DNA of 38,382 bases from Paracoccaceae bacterium (GTDB lineage Bacteria > Pseudomonadota > Alphaproteobacteria > Rhodobacterales > Rhodobacteraceae). Location of the stretch: assembly GCA_022448245.1 (NCBI GenBank), contig JAKVCO010000030.1, positions 1 to 38,382 on the forward strand, written 5' to 3'. The notes below the pieces were generated by a model, which was not told where the DNA came from, ran no database searches, and saw only the letters and a list, made by a program, of their open reading frames with translations. Position 1 is the first letter of the stretch. Each line of letters opens with the position of its first letter. Below are positions 10,565 to 19,277 of the stretch, one piece after another. Both the position numbers and the translations under genes were made by a program.

Positions 10565-11130
10565 TCACGGTCGGCATATTGCTAGCTGCCGGTCATTCGC
10601 GGCGCTTTGGTGGCAACGACAAGCTTCTCGCTGACTTTCAAGGACAGCCCTTGGCGTGCCATGCGGCCCAGGCCCTCATCCGCGCAGATGTGACCCATCT
10701 GGTGGCCGTCGTGTCATCGAGTACTGTCGCAGACGTGCTCCCCGGTTTTGAGCGCACCTTCGTCGAAGATGGCCCGCGCGAGCAATCAGACAGTCTTAAA
10801 GCCGGGATCAGCCGCGCACGTGATCTTTCGGCGGACCGGGCCCTCGTTACGCTCGGCGATATGCCCTTGGTGGGGGCTGAGCTTGTGGACGCGATCCTAG
10901 CACGTGGCGGCACGAGGCAAGCCAGCGCGACGACAGATGGTGCACGCAGGATGCCACCTGCGTGCTTCCCCAAGAGCCTCTTTGACGCACTGCTGAACAC
11001 GCAAGGCGACCGTGGCGCCGCGCCTATCTTGCGGGACCTGCCCGAGAGCCAACTCGTTCAGGCACCGGCGGGACAACTCACTGACATCGACAGTTTGGCA
11101 GACCTCGAGCGCCTTCAGAACATGCGCTGA
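10561..11130 (+). CDS. MocA-like molybdenum cofactor cytidylyltransferase
   Basis: The 189-residue nucleotidyltransferase starts with ILLAAGHSRRFGGNDKLL, the LAAG-x-S-x-R-x-G...K signature of the MobA/MocA group, and has LVTLGDMPLVGAEL with the metal-binding GDMP motif near residue 100. MocA converts Mo-molybdopterin to the cytosine dinucleotide form (MCD) used by CO-dehydrogenase-type enzymes, which fits the neighbouring cox genes. MobA would instead make the guanine form; context favours MocA. The GTG start overlaps the previous stop (GTGA), showing tight coupling with the XdhC-like gene. Confidence 0.85.
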   Translation: MITVGILLAAGHSRRFGGNDKLLADFQGQPLACHAAQALIRADVTHLVAVVSSSTVADVLPGFERTFVEDGPREQSDSLKAGISRARDLSADRALVTLGDMPLVGAELVDAILARGGTRQASATTDGARRMPPACFPKSLFDALLNTQGDRGAAPILRDLPESQLVQAPAGQLTDIDSLADLERLQNMR

Positions 11131-11354
11131 CGGGATCGCGGGCACGTGAACGGCCAGATCCGGACCAGTCTTGACCCACCGAAGGAACCAAGCTGCCCCA
11201 CGCTCAGGCCACAGACGCCTGCCGTCCGCTGACATCCTGTCTTGATAAAGTTCTGTTTCCTACATGACCTGCGTCATCCTCGGCACATGTCGCGCGGATG
11301 GTAATGCGGACCCTGTCCTTTCCTGCGCGACGTTGCTTAAAGGAGCGCGGGGTT

Positions 11355-12743
11355 ATGTCGTCCCACACCAAATTCTATCTCACCGGGCCGCTTGGCCCAA
11401 TCTACGCGAAAACCGCGTTACCCATCATCTTTGTCATGGGCATGAATGGCCTGTTGGCGGTGGTCGATGCCTTGTTTCTGGGCCACTTTACCGGGTTGGA
11501 AGCGCTGGCGGCGGTAACGCTCATGTTTCCGCTCTACATGCTCATTGTGGCCCTCGCGACGCTGGTCTCTTCGGGGATGTCGAGCATCCTTGCCTGTCAC
11601 ATTGGCGCCGCACAGATTGCTGAGGCGCGCGGCGTATTTGCGGGCGCCCACGGTTTGGCGGCCTGCTTGGGCCTCATGCTGATCGCAGCCTTTGCCGTGT
11701 TTGGCGCCGACCGCGCCCTTCTCGTCGCGGGAGGTTCTGTCGTCTTGGCAGACCTTGAGTTGATCTACCTCAGGATCATGGTTCTCGCCTCGCCCCTCGC
11801 CTTCATCCTCGCGGTCCAATCGGACGCGCTGCGCAATGAGGGCTTTGTTCTATTCATGGCGGGGATGAGCCTTCTGGTCTCGCTCTCGAACATGGCCTTG
11901 AGCCACGTGTTCATCGGGCTTTTGGGATGGGGCGTGGCCGGATCGGCCTATGGCACCGCGCTGGCTCAAGCGATCGCTCTCGTGGGCATCTTGTGGTTTC
12001 GCCAACACCGTGGATCTAACCTTCGGGTGACGCTCCTGCGGCGGGTAGGCCTCGCGAAAGACTGGTCCGGCATCCTTGCTCTGGGTGCGCCTCAAAGCCT
12101 TAACTTTCTGGGCCTTGCCTTGGGGTCTGCGGCAATCATCGCCGCGCTGCAATGGGTCGAGACACCCGCATACGATGCGACGGTCTCGGCCTACGGGATC
12201 ATCACCCGACTGATCACCTTCGCTTTCCTGCCGCTTCTCGGGCTGGCCCATGCGATGCAAACGATCACCGGGCACAATTTCGGCGCGGGAGCCTGGCAAA
12301 GATCAGATCAGAGCCTGCATATCGCCGCCATCGTGGCGCTGATCTATTGCCTCGTCCTGCAGGACGGGATGAGCCTGTTTGCCGGCGCCTTGGGGGCAAG
12401 TTTCGTGGATGACGCCCTCGTCATCGCCGAAGTCGCGCGCATCTTGCCCGTGATGTCAGCTGGCTTTTTCCTGGCCGGTCCGCTCATGATGCTGGCGATG
12501 CATTTCCAAGCAATCGGAGACGCACCACGCGCGGCGATACTGGGCCTCTCCAAGCCCTATCTCTTTGCGATTCATTTGACTTTTGTCTTGGCAACGCAAG
12601 TGGGAGAGATCGGCATCTGGATCGCTGCCCCCCTTGCAGAGGTGCTGCTCCTCGTCCTCACTGTGATTGTCTTGGCCCATCTGGCCAAGCAAAACACGCT
12701 CCGCTGGGGGCTGTTTCAAACGCGAAAGGAGACCATGGAATGA
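11355..12743 (+). CDS. MATE-family multidrug/cation exporter
   Basis: The 462-residue integral membrane protein has about twelve hydrophobic segments and the two-fold MatE repeat: the first half begins LPIIFVMGMNGLLAVVDALFLG, the second near residue 240 with LGAPQSLNFLGLALGSAAII. The motif HAMQTITGHNFGAG near residue 310 is typical of the NorM/DinF type. It probably exports organic cations or drugs in exchange for Na+ or H+. The start at 11355 is chosen for AGGAG at 11341-11345, 9 bases upstream; the longer frame to 11298 lacks homology. It ends in a 4-base ATGA overlap with the next gene. The 224-bp region upstream (11131-11354) holds no other gene that I can support. Confidence 0.87.
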   Translation: MSSHTKFYLTGPLGPIYAKTALPIIFVMGMNGLLAVVDALFLGHFTGLEALAAVTLMFPLYMLIVALATLVSSGMSSILACHIGAAQIAEARGVFAGAHGLAACLGLMLIAAFAVFGADRALLVAGGSVVLADLELIYLRIMVLASPLAFILAVQSDALRNEGFVLFMAGMSLLVSLSNMALSHVFIGLLGWGVAGSAYGTALAQAIALVGILWFRQHRGSNLRVTLLRRVGLAKDWSGILALGAPQSLNFLGLALGSAAIIAALQWVETPAYDATVSAYGIITRLITFAFLPLLGLAHAMQTITGHNFGAGAWQRSDQSLHIAAIVALIYCLVLQDGMSLFAGALGASFVDDALVIAEVARILPVMSAGFFLAGPLMMLAMHFQAIGDAPRAAILGLSKPYLFAIHLTFVLATQVGEIGIWIAAPLAEVLLLVLTVIVLAHLAKQNTLRWGLFQTRKETME

Positions 12744-13159
12744 CCCGCTCTCTTCCAAAGCTCGCTGAGGCAAAAGAACTGGCCAAAACCCTGCGCACGC
12801 AACGCGAAAGCGAAGGACAAAAGTTAGGCCATGCGCAAGCGCTCGAGCAAGACCATGGCTTCCGCGATTTGAATGCAATGCACGCAGCGATCACGGCGGC
12901 GGGCCAAGTGGGCTGGCAGGTGGGTGACCACGCGACCGGCAAGTATCTTGGGCAACCATTTGCGGCGACCGTGAAGTCGTCGGAGGCTAGGGGTTCAGGC
13001 TGGTTTAATGTCGTTCTTGATCTCGACGAAGCTGTCGACGCTGTGCGCTTCGAAAGCTTTTCGAACCTGCGCAAGCAAATCAGGGTCGAGCTTGGGCCCA
13101 AGGAGTTTTCGAGGGAGCAGACCTCTGATGGCTCGCCCCATGTCCAGATTGACCTTTGA
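12740..13159 (+). CDS. Glyoxalase-superfamily protein (Glyoxalase_8-like)
   Basis: The 139-residue protein opens with LPKLAEAKELAKTLRTQRES, then LGHAQALEQDHGFRDLNAMHAA, the helical N-terminal pattern of small proteins annotated as glyoxalase superfamily in Rhodobacterales and other Proteobacteria. The second half (VKSSEARGSGWFNVVLDLDEAVDAVRF) resembles a beta-rich DUF-type domain. No enzymatic function is established. It overlaps the MATE gene by 4 bases (ATGA) and is therefore expected to be co-translated with it. It converges with a broken acetyltransferase gene 3 bases away. Confidence 0.7.
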   Translation: MTRSLPKLAEAKELAKTLRTQRESEGQKLGHAQALEQDHGFRDLNAMHAAITAAGQVGWQVGDHATGKYLGQPFAATVKSSEARGSGWFNVVLDLDEAVDAVRFESFSNLRKQIRVELGPKEFSREQTSDGSPHVQIDL

Positions 13160-13161
13160 GA

Positions 13162-13638
13162 TCAGCGGCCTGCGGTCTCGAGCCGATACTGGCGAAAGAG
13201 CGTACCATCCAGCGTGATGTCGCTCGTAAAAACAGCCCCCATCCGGCCCAAAGCACCAAGCTTGATCCGGGTGGGTGGCAAAAGAAACGTGACCGAAGGA
13301 ATGCGGTGATCCGCGCGGGCAAAGGCCAAAGCCTTACGCGTGATCTGCATGCCCAACCCAAAGGAGGAAGGTTTCAGCACCAAACCAAAATCCCAATCCT
13401 CTCCTTCGAGCTGGAAGCCCCCCCAGCCGACGTATTCACCGTCCGTCCGGAACGCTCAGTGCTCAAGACCGTCCTTGGCCCAGTGGGCCTCTTTCATGGC
13501 GACAAACTGCTCAACGCGGGGGATATCCCAAGTGCCAGACAACAGCGGCATATGCTCCACCAGCCTAGGATCAGACATGTGATCTGCGATCTCGGACGCC
13601 GGGATTTCCGGCAACCGGTGAAAGCTGATCTCGTTCAA
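13162..13638 (-). pseudogene. GNAT N-acetyltransferase, interrupted by a TGA
   Basis: From TTG at 13638 the frame reads MNEISFHRLPEIPASEIADH and so on to HWAKDGLEH, then TGA at 13456-13458, then AFRTDGEYVGWGGFQLEGED, FGLGMQITRKALAFARADHR and the C-terminus at 13162. All of this is one unbroken reading frame apart from the stop, and both halves fit one GNAT acetyltransferase. The family normally has HWAF or similar at this point, so TGG to TGA is the simplest cause. AGGA lies 7 bases upstream of the TTG. The upstream 60-residue fragment lacks the acetyl-CoA site. Without suppression the gene is inactive. Confidence 0.85.
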
Positions 13639-13663
13639 GTTTTTATCCTAGTTGGCCCGGCCT

Positions 13664-14289
13664 CTAGGGTTTGGCCTGTGAGACGCCGTAAGCTGCACAG
13701 TAGGCGTTCGGATTGTCGACCGCATCAAGCAGGAACTTCGCCAAGCCGCGCCTCGATACCGACGTGCCCACGGCTGGCAAGGCCCCACACTGCGCGCGGT
13801 AGCTGTCTGCTTCGGCATCGGTCAAAAAGCCGGTCCGGGCAGTCGTCCACCGAAGGGAGGATTGCGCAAGGATTTCCTCCATCTTGGCGGCACTGCGCGT
13901 CACGTGCGGCACGACAAAGCGCAGCACCTCGCCCATGAGCGTTTGTGTCTCGTGAAGAAGCGACGTGGAGGTGACCAACACGCGCCGTACTCCGGTTGCA
14001 TCGGCGACTTCGGTGATAGCGCCCGCGGAACGGTAGTAAACGGATGTCGCGGCCTTCGTGGGCGCACGTCCTCCGAGAGTGGAAATCAACGCGTCTTGGC
14101 CAGCCAAAGCCTGTTTCAAGAACTCAGCGTCACAGGGATCCCGAACTGCTAAAGAAAATTTTTAAAATTTAATTTCCGCATCTTAGCATCCTCTCGCACA
14201 ACTGCGACAACCTCATGGCCATGCGCCAAAGCAGCGGTCACGACATGCTCTCCCGTGCGTCCGTTGGCGCCCAAAACTACCAGCTTCAT
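13664..14289 (-). pseudogene. NmrA-like NAD(P)-binding reductase, frameshifted
   Basis: From ATG at 14289 (GAGG 7 bases upstream) the frame reads MKLVVLGANGRTGEHVVTAA, the Rossmann motif of the NmrA/SDR-a family, then VVAVVREDAK, and stops at TAG 14149-14151. Homology resumes in another frame with RDPCDAEFLKQALAGQDALI, STLGGRAPTKAATS and VLVTSTSLLHETQ to the stop at 13664. At the break is an AT-rich tract (about 14150-14178) replacing about ten expected residues, so the lesion is a small insertion/replacement plus frameshift. Intact members are NADPH-dependent reductases or redox sensors. It is divergent from a LysR gene, which was probably its regulator. Confidence 0.85.
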
Positions 14290-14363
14290 AGTCAGATCCT
14301 CACTTGCAGAAACCGCCTGCAATCCAGGCTGAGCACAGCGATAAACCTCGCATTTTCGTATAT

Positions 14364-14378
14364 GAATTTGGCAAATTC
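14364..14378. promoter_or_regulatory. Perfect inverted repeat between the LysR and NmrA-like genes
   Basis: GAATTTGGCAAATTC has 6-base arms GAATTT/AAATTC around GGC and lies in the 128-bp divergent intergenic region. LysR-type regulators bind such interrupted dyads between themselves and a divergent target, so this is probably the fossil operator of the LysR gene next door. Both flanking genes are now broken. Confidence 0.5.
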
Positions 14379-14417
14379 GTTGATTTGGTATTCAAGAATC
14401 CATGATTGGTTCTGGCT

Positions 14418-15286
14418 ATGAATTGGAACGCAATCTCATTCGACTGGAACAAGGCTCGGTCTTTTTTGGCCGTCGCTGAAGAAGGCACGTTATCTGCCGC
14501 GGCGCTGGAAGAAGACCTCAAAGTCTCCCTGCTTGAGCGCTCTGGGCGCGCGGTTTCGCTGACCCCCGCGGGGCTCGATCTCTTGGAACATGTGCGCGCC
14601 ATGGCCGCCGGCGCTAACCTGATGCCGCTGTCGGCCTCCGGCCAAGCGCAAGAGATCGACGGTCAGGTGCGGGTCACGGCGACTGAGAGGACGGCGGCCT
14701 ACCTGCTGCCAGAAATGCTCGACAGCTTGGCCGAAGAGGCCCCTGATCTCAGGCTCGAGATCGCGGCCGACAACGTGGTGCGCGACCTTCTGTTGCGTGA
14801 GGCCGATATTGCCATTCGGCACACGCGTCCCGAGCAGCCAAACCTCGTCGCCAAGCTGGCAAGCGACGACACCATGCGCTTTTTTGCGCCGTCGACAAAT
14901 ATCTCGAGACCTATTGTATGCCCAAACAGGATGGGGACATGTCGGTGCGCCAGTTCGTCAGCTTCGGCGATTTCGAACGCATTGTCGGGTCTCTCAAGCT
15001 CGTCAGGCTCGATCTGGCGGAGCGCAACTTTCGCTACGCCTCGAACTCGCAACTTGTGGAATGGGAAATCGCGCGCAGCGGCCATGCCATCGCGATCATG
15101 AGCGACCGCATCGCGATGAAATTCCCCGAATTCCAATCGGTTTTGACCGAAATCGAACTATCGATCCCTGTGTGGCTTGTTGCCCATCGCGAACTGCGAA
15201 CAAGCCGACGGATCCGGCTGGTCTTTGATCTGCTCGCACAGGAACTGTCTGCCCCGCCGCGAAGGGCGGCGAGCCATGAAAATTAA
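14418..15286 (+). pseudogene. LysR-family regulator with deleted HTH and a frameshift
   Basis: The N-terminus reads FDWNKARSFLAVAEEGTLSA then AAALEEDLKVSLLERSGRAV. In intact LysR proteins about 17-20 residues of the recognition helix stand between these two parts, so roughly 50-60 bp were deleted in frame near 14498-14506. The effector domain follows (VRVTATERTAAYLLPEML), then frame is lost near a run of six T (14880-14885). It resumes one frame over with VDKYLETYCMPKQDGDM up to SIPVWLVAHRELRTSRRIRL and the end at 15286. One extra base at the T run would restore it. Two independent lesions make loss of function certain. The N-terminal frame gives no DNA-binding domain. Confidence 0.88.
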
Positions 15287-15299
15287 AGGAGGTGGCGCG

Positions 15300-15701
15300 A
15301 TGCCCACGCCATTTGACGACCCAAATGTAGTGCGCGTCTTTAACGGTTTTCCGGACGATCAACGCGCGGGCCTGCTGCGTATCCGCGGCCTGATCTACGA
15401 TGTGGCCTCGCGTACCGAGGGGGTGGGCCCAATCCATGAGACGCTGAAATGGGGTCAACCTGCCTATCGGACGCCAACGACGAAGTCCGGCGCAACCATA
15501 CGGCTTGGTCTGCCGAAAACGGGTGGCTTCGCTGTCTAAGCCCATTGCCAGACAACAATCATCTCGGACTTCCAATCGCTCTTTCCCGATGATTTTTCCT
15601 ATGAGGGAAATCGCGCGATCCACTTTGCGTCGTCTGAGGGGCTGCCGCTGGATCGGCTGGCGCTGCAGATACAGACAGCGCTGACCTACCATCAGAAGTG
15701 A
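15300..15701 (+). pseudogene. DUF1801-domain protein interrupted by a TAA
   Basis: ATG at 15300 has a strong AAAGGAGGT just upstream. The frame encodes a DUF1801 (YdhG/YjbR/CyaY-like fold) protein: MPTPFDDPNVVRVFNGFPDD, ETLKWGQPAYRTP and GLPKTGGFAV, then TAA at 15537-15539. The same frame goes on with AHCQTTIISDFQSLFPDD, YEGNRAIHF and ALTYHQK to TGA at 15699-15701. Family members usually have Tyr or Phe at the stop position, so a single substitution is enough. Function of the family is poorly known. The gene lies directly after the broken LysR gene on the same strand. Confidence 0.85.
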
Positions 15702-15727
15702 AGCCTTCTGGGGCTTCGCCAGCTGCG

Positions 15728-16354
15728 TCAGGCTTCCCAAACAGTGTCGAGCAGCCCCTCACGCATCGCATAGGACATCAGCTCAGCCACTGAGTGGACG
15801 TTGATCTTACGCATCAGCTTGCTTCGGTGATTGTCGACGGTCTTCGCGCTGATGGCCAGCCTGTCGCCAATCTCCCGATTAGAGAGCCCTTGCGCCACGA
15901 GACCAAGAACCTGCCTTTCGCGGGCCGTCAGGTCGGTTTTCCCGGAATTCTCGATGAGGTCTTTGACACCGGGGCCGAAAGTGTGGCGGCCTTCCATGAT
16001 AGCCGGTATCGAGGTGACGAGGGCTGTAAGGTCCTCGCGTTTCAAGAAAATCCCATCGGCACCCGCTTGGGCGAGCTCTCCGATCAGACCCGCAGAGGTC
16101 ATCCCCGAAAAGACGATGACCCGGGTATCAGGTGACCACCGGCGCACTTCGCCAAAGACCTCAATCCCGCGCGCATAGGGCATAGCAATATCGAGGAGTA
16201 GGAGGTTGGGTTTGTGGCGCCGGACCATGGCAATCGCTTCGAGCCCGTCGCCTGCCTCGGCCGCAACTGTGCCCGCTGCCGTGTGCAGCATTTGCGCTAG
16301 CCCTTGGCGGATCATCGGATGATCGTCGGCGATGACAGCGGTGTTTTGGCCCAT
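15728..16354 (-). CDS. NarL/FixJ-type response regulator
   Basis: The 208-residue protein has a receiver domain (Asp10-Asp11 acidic pair, phosphoacceptor Asp55 in LLLLDIAMP, and the conserved Lys in FLKREDL) and a C-terminal LuxR-type HTH (LTARERQVLGLVAQGLSNRE, then KTVDNHRSKLMRKI). It reads open from ATG 16354 and appears intact. It is 9 bases downstream of the stop of the sensor kinase gene and would form a two-component pair with it. Because that kinase carries an amber codon, this regulator may be orphaned or answer to another kinase. Target genes are unknown. Confidence 0.9.
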   Translation of the reverse strand: MGQNTAVIADDHPMIRQGLAQMLHTAAGTVAAEAGDGLEAIAMVRRHKPNLLLLDIAMPYARGIEVFGEVRRWSPDTRVIVFSGMTSAGLIGELAQAGADGIFLKREDLTALVTSIPAIMEGRHTFGPGVKDLIENSGKTDLTARERQVLGLVAQGLSNREIGDRLAISAKTVDNHRSKLMRKINVHSVAELMSYAMREGLLDTVWEA

Positions 16355-16363
16355 CTTCCTTCT

Positions 16364-18388
16364 CTACGCCCCCTGCAAGAGCGGTTTTGAAAGGATGTTG
16401 GCGATGCTGAGCCTTGCTTGCGTCTCCTGCCCGCGGCGGGAGTTCAACGAAAAATCCATACCTGCCTGGGCGGCCAATTCGGAGACGATGGCCAGCCCCA
16501 AACCCTGCCCGTCGGAGCCCTCCCCCTTCTCGCCCGCTCTGAGGGAGGTGGCGATTTTTGCTTCGGAGACGCCCTTGCCGTCGTCATATATCTCAAACCG
16601 CACGCCGCCCGAGCTGCGTCGGCACCCGACGAGCACGCGGCTGGGGTTCCCGTGCTGAAGCACGTTCGACACCAGATTGCCGAGAATGCGCAGCACGGCG
16701 AGCGGGTCGGCCACGAGGACGGCCGAACTATCGACCACACGCAGGTCCACGCCCCGCTGCTGAGCTTCGGCCGCAAACATGCCCTGAAGGTTGCGCAGCA
16801 CCACGCTGACCTCAAACCGCTCTGCCGCGTGCCCCTCCGGCGGGTCGGCATCGCCGGTGCCCAAGGGGGATGCATCGATTTCGAGCCCGCGTTGAAGAAT
16901 GTCCTTGAGGTAATCGAGGCTGCTTGTCAGGCGACCGGGCTCTGTCTCGCCGCCCTTCAGGACCAATTGCAGCGCCTCAAGGGGCTGGCGCATGTCATGG
17001 GCGGTGGTGGCCAGCGCGGCACGACTGCGCCCCGCCGCGTTAGAGGCCTCTTGCCGGTCCTCCTCCGCGCGCCGGAGGGCCTCAGAGAGCTTCAGACGGT
17101 CTTCAGAAATCTGCAGCTGCGCGGTCATCGAGGCATCGCGTTGCTTGCGCGTTGCCCGAACCCGCAATGCGATAGCAGCAGCGAACGCGGCGGCCTCGGC
17201 CAAGAAGCCAAATCGGATGGCACTTCCCGCAAGCTCCTGCTCGAAGAGCCCTTCCGTCAGGTAGCCCAGCACCCCGAAAGAGATCGAAGAAGCCAAGGCG
17301 CCAAAGCCAAGCAAAAGGGCACTAGACCCGGATTGCTTGCGCGAAAATGCAGCGACCGCCAGCAGGATCTGGGTCAGCGTGCCGAGCAAAATGCTGAAGA
17401 GGACGGCGTATTTGAACCAGTCAAAGCTCACGAGGAAGGGCGAAGCTGCCGCCATCCCCGTCAAGAGCGCAATAAGCGGTACAGCCCGCTTGTGGAGCCT
17501 TGGGTGAAAGCGTTCGCTCTGCGTGAAGCGGCTGACAAAATTGGTACCGAGGGCCACGAATAAGGTGCCGATAATAGGCAGCGCGATCTGGTTGAGCGCG
17601 GGCCAGTTCGGCCAGATGTACTGGAAGGCATACCCCTCCATGTGGACCAAGAGCCCAGCCCCCGAGAGGACATAGATGCCATAGGCAACACCCGGTCTTT
17701 CGGCCAAGCCATAGTGGTAGATCGTACTGATAACACCCATGCCCAGCACCAGCGCGGTAAGGGCCACGATCTCCACCGTCTCGGATTGTGTGCGGGAGAA
17801 GAACCGCGGCACAGCCTCAATGAACAGGGGCATCTCTTTTGCCTGTGCAGAGGTATAATCGACCAGAAGCGTGGCCTTCTCCGACGGGCCAAGGGTGATC
17901 TCGGACACGAGGTGACGATTTGCAATGCTTCTTTCCGAGAAGGGCGACCGGTCGGTGAGCGCCAGCAGCTGGCGCGGCAGCGCTCCGGGGCCTTCCGGGA
18001 CGATCTGCACATGCAGACTTTCGGCCACGGGAATGTCGTGGGTCACCCACCATGTGCCGCTTATGTCGCTGGCGTTTTCAAGATCGACGTTGACCCAGAA
18101 ACGACCGCTGCCAAATCCGAAGTCAATCAGCCCGCTGGGCACAGGCTCAAAGCGCGCGAGCGCCTCAGGTGCAAGGACGCCACCGAGCGCCAGCGCGCGG
18201 CCCTCATCCACCCATGCCTACGCGGCCTGACCGAGGTCCTGATGAAACTCACGATCTGCGGAAAGCGAGACGGTGGGGCACGCCGATTGCGCAGCAATCC
18301 CTCTGCCAAAAGACAGCAAAAGCAGCACGTGAATTGTCAGCAGAAGACGCCATGCGCTTCCCCGATGGCTATCCTGTCGCCTTTTCAT
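16364..18388 (-). pseudogene. 7TMR-DISM sensor histidine kinase with an in-frame TAG
   Basis: From ATG 18388 (AGGGA 3 bases upstream) the frame gives a signal peptide (TIHVLLLLSFGRGIAAQ) and the start of a periplasmic domain, then TAG at codon 57 (18218-18220). The same frame continues to 16364 with a DISM-type sensor domain, about seven membrane helices, a coiled linker and a kinase core: the H-box AHDMRQPLEAL (His405 counted from GTG 18211), N-box GNLVSNVLQHG, and DDGKGVS and GQGLGLAIV glycine boxes. The family is a 7TMR-DISM histidine kinase. Restart at GTG 18211 would yield a kinase without its signal peptide, probably mislocalised. The GHKL domain itself looks intact, so the lesion may be recent. 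Confidence 0.82.
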
Positions 18389-18675
18389 CGTTCCCTAGTT
18401 CAGTCACTTGACCTAGGGGCAAGATTAGGGGTTGAGATCGAATTTTATCAAGTAAATCGGCAGGATGGCGCAAAATAGGGTGTTTCCCCTATATCGCTTT
18501 TCGCTGCTGCCCCGCTACTCAGGGCGTGGCGAGGCACATTCAAAGACCAGTTTTTCCGGCTCGACGATGCGCAGTGTTTTCTTCGCGAGAATACGAATTT
18601 CTTTGGAAACGCCACGGTTTGACAGAGCTGCCGCTTCCGCCATTGACTGTTGATTGTACCCCTGTGAACGCCGCT
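18389..18675. other. Intergenic remnant between the kinase and hydrolase pseudogenes
   Basis: No gene is supported here. Short reading frames exist on both strands but none matches a family I know or has a clear ribosome binding site. It must once have contained the promoter of the kinase gene and the 5' part of the hydrolase gene. Confidence 0.4.
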
Positions 18676-19277
18676 GGCGGCCTTCTGTCGCCCGACGATC
18701 TGAAGGCGGGAGACGTCCTTTTGCGCTGCCCCCGCGGGCAACTGTGGTATAAAAAAAGAGTATCGCGTTCTGCACGGGCAGCCCCTACACGCATGCTTCG
18801 ATCTACCTCGGTAACAACATGATTGCTGAGTCGCGGCTACCCATGGTCAGGGTGTGCAATATCACCCGACCGAACCGGCGGGAGCGCGAGCTTTGTGTGC
18901 TGCGTCAGGCCGGGGGGCTCTCGGCCGACAAGGTGGTAGCGTTCCACACGTTTGTCGAAGAAGCGCTCGCGCGAGAAGCGCGCTTCGACTTCTTGTGTCC
19001 CTTCGTTTTCTACAGCAGCCGCATTTCGCGTCAGATCCTGCCAGCCCCGCGCTCCAAGGACGCGCTTTGACCACTGCCACCTGCTAACAGGGACAAGTAC
19101 TTCTGCACGTCTTTCGTGATTGACGCCTTTCGCGCGATGGGCCTCATCGACCGGACCGAGGCCCGAAAATATCAGCTGAGCAACTTTTCCGCTGCCGACT
19201 TCCTGCAGAATGAAAAGTTTGGGGAGCCTGTGGGTCTATTACGATCGGACGCGTCGGTGGCGGGTGCTTACGCATGA
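18676..19277 (+). pseudogene. YiiX-type permuted papain-like hydrolase, frameshift plus TGA
   Basis: The homology begins LLSPDDLKAGDVLLRCPRGQ, breaks at a run of seven A (18751-18757), and resumes in another frame with FCTGSPYTHASIYLGNNMIA, containing the probable catalytic His. It hits TGA at 19068-19070, then continues in that frame with NRDKYFCTSFVIDAFRAMGL, containing the catalytic Cys, to a stop at 19275-19277. The order His then Cys is that of circularly permuted NlpC/P60 (DUF830/YiiX-like) enzymes, which hydrolyse amide or ester bonds in lipids or peptides. The true start is not visible. The stop overlaps the next gene by ATGA, so the two once formed an operon. Confidence 0.75.

Noticed and set aside
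15700..15717. Small hairpin GAAGCC/GGCTTC after the DUF1801 pseudogene
   Set aside because: Only a 6-bp stem and no T-tract; too weak to call a terminator.
18515..18775. 86-residue minus-strand frame between the kinase and hydrolase pseudogenes
   Set aside because: No family resemblance or ribosome binding site, and part of it is antisense to the recognisable hydrolase start.
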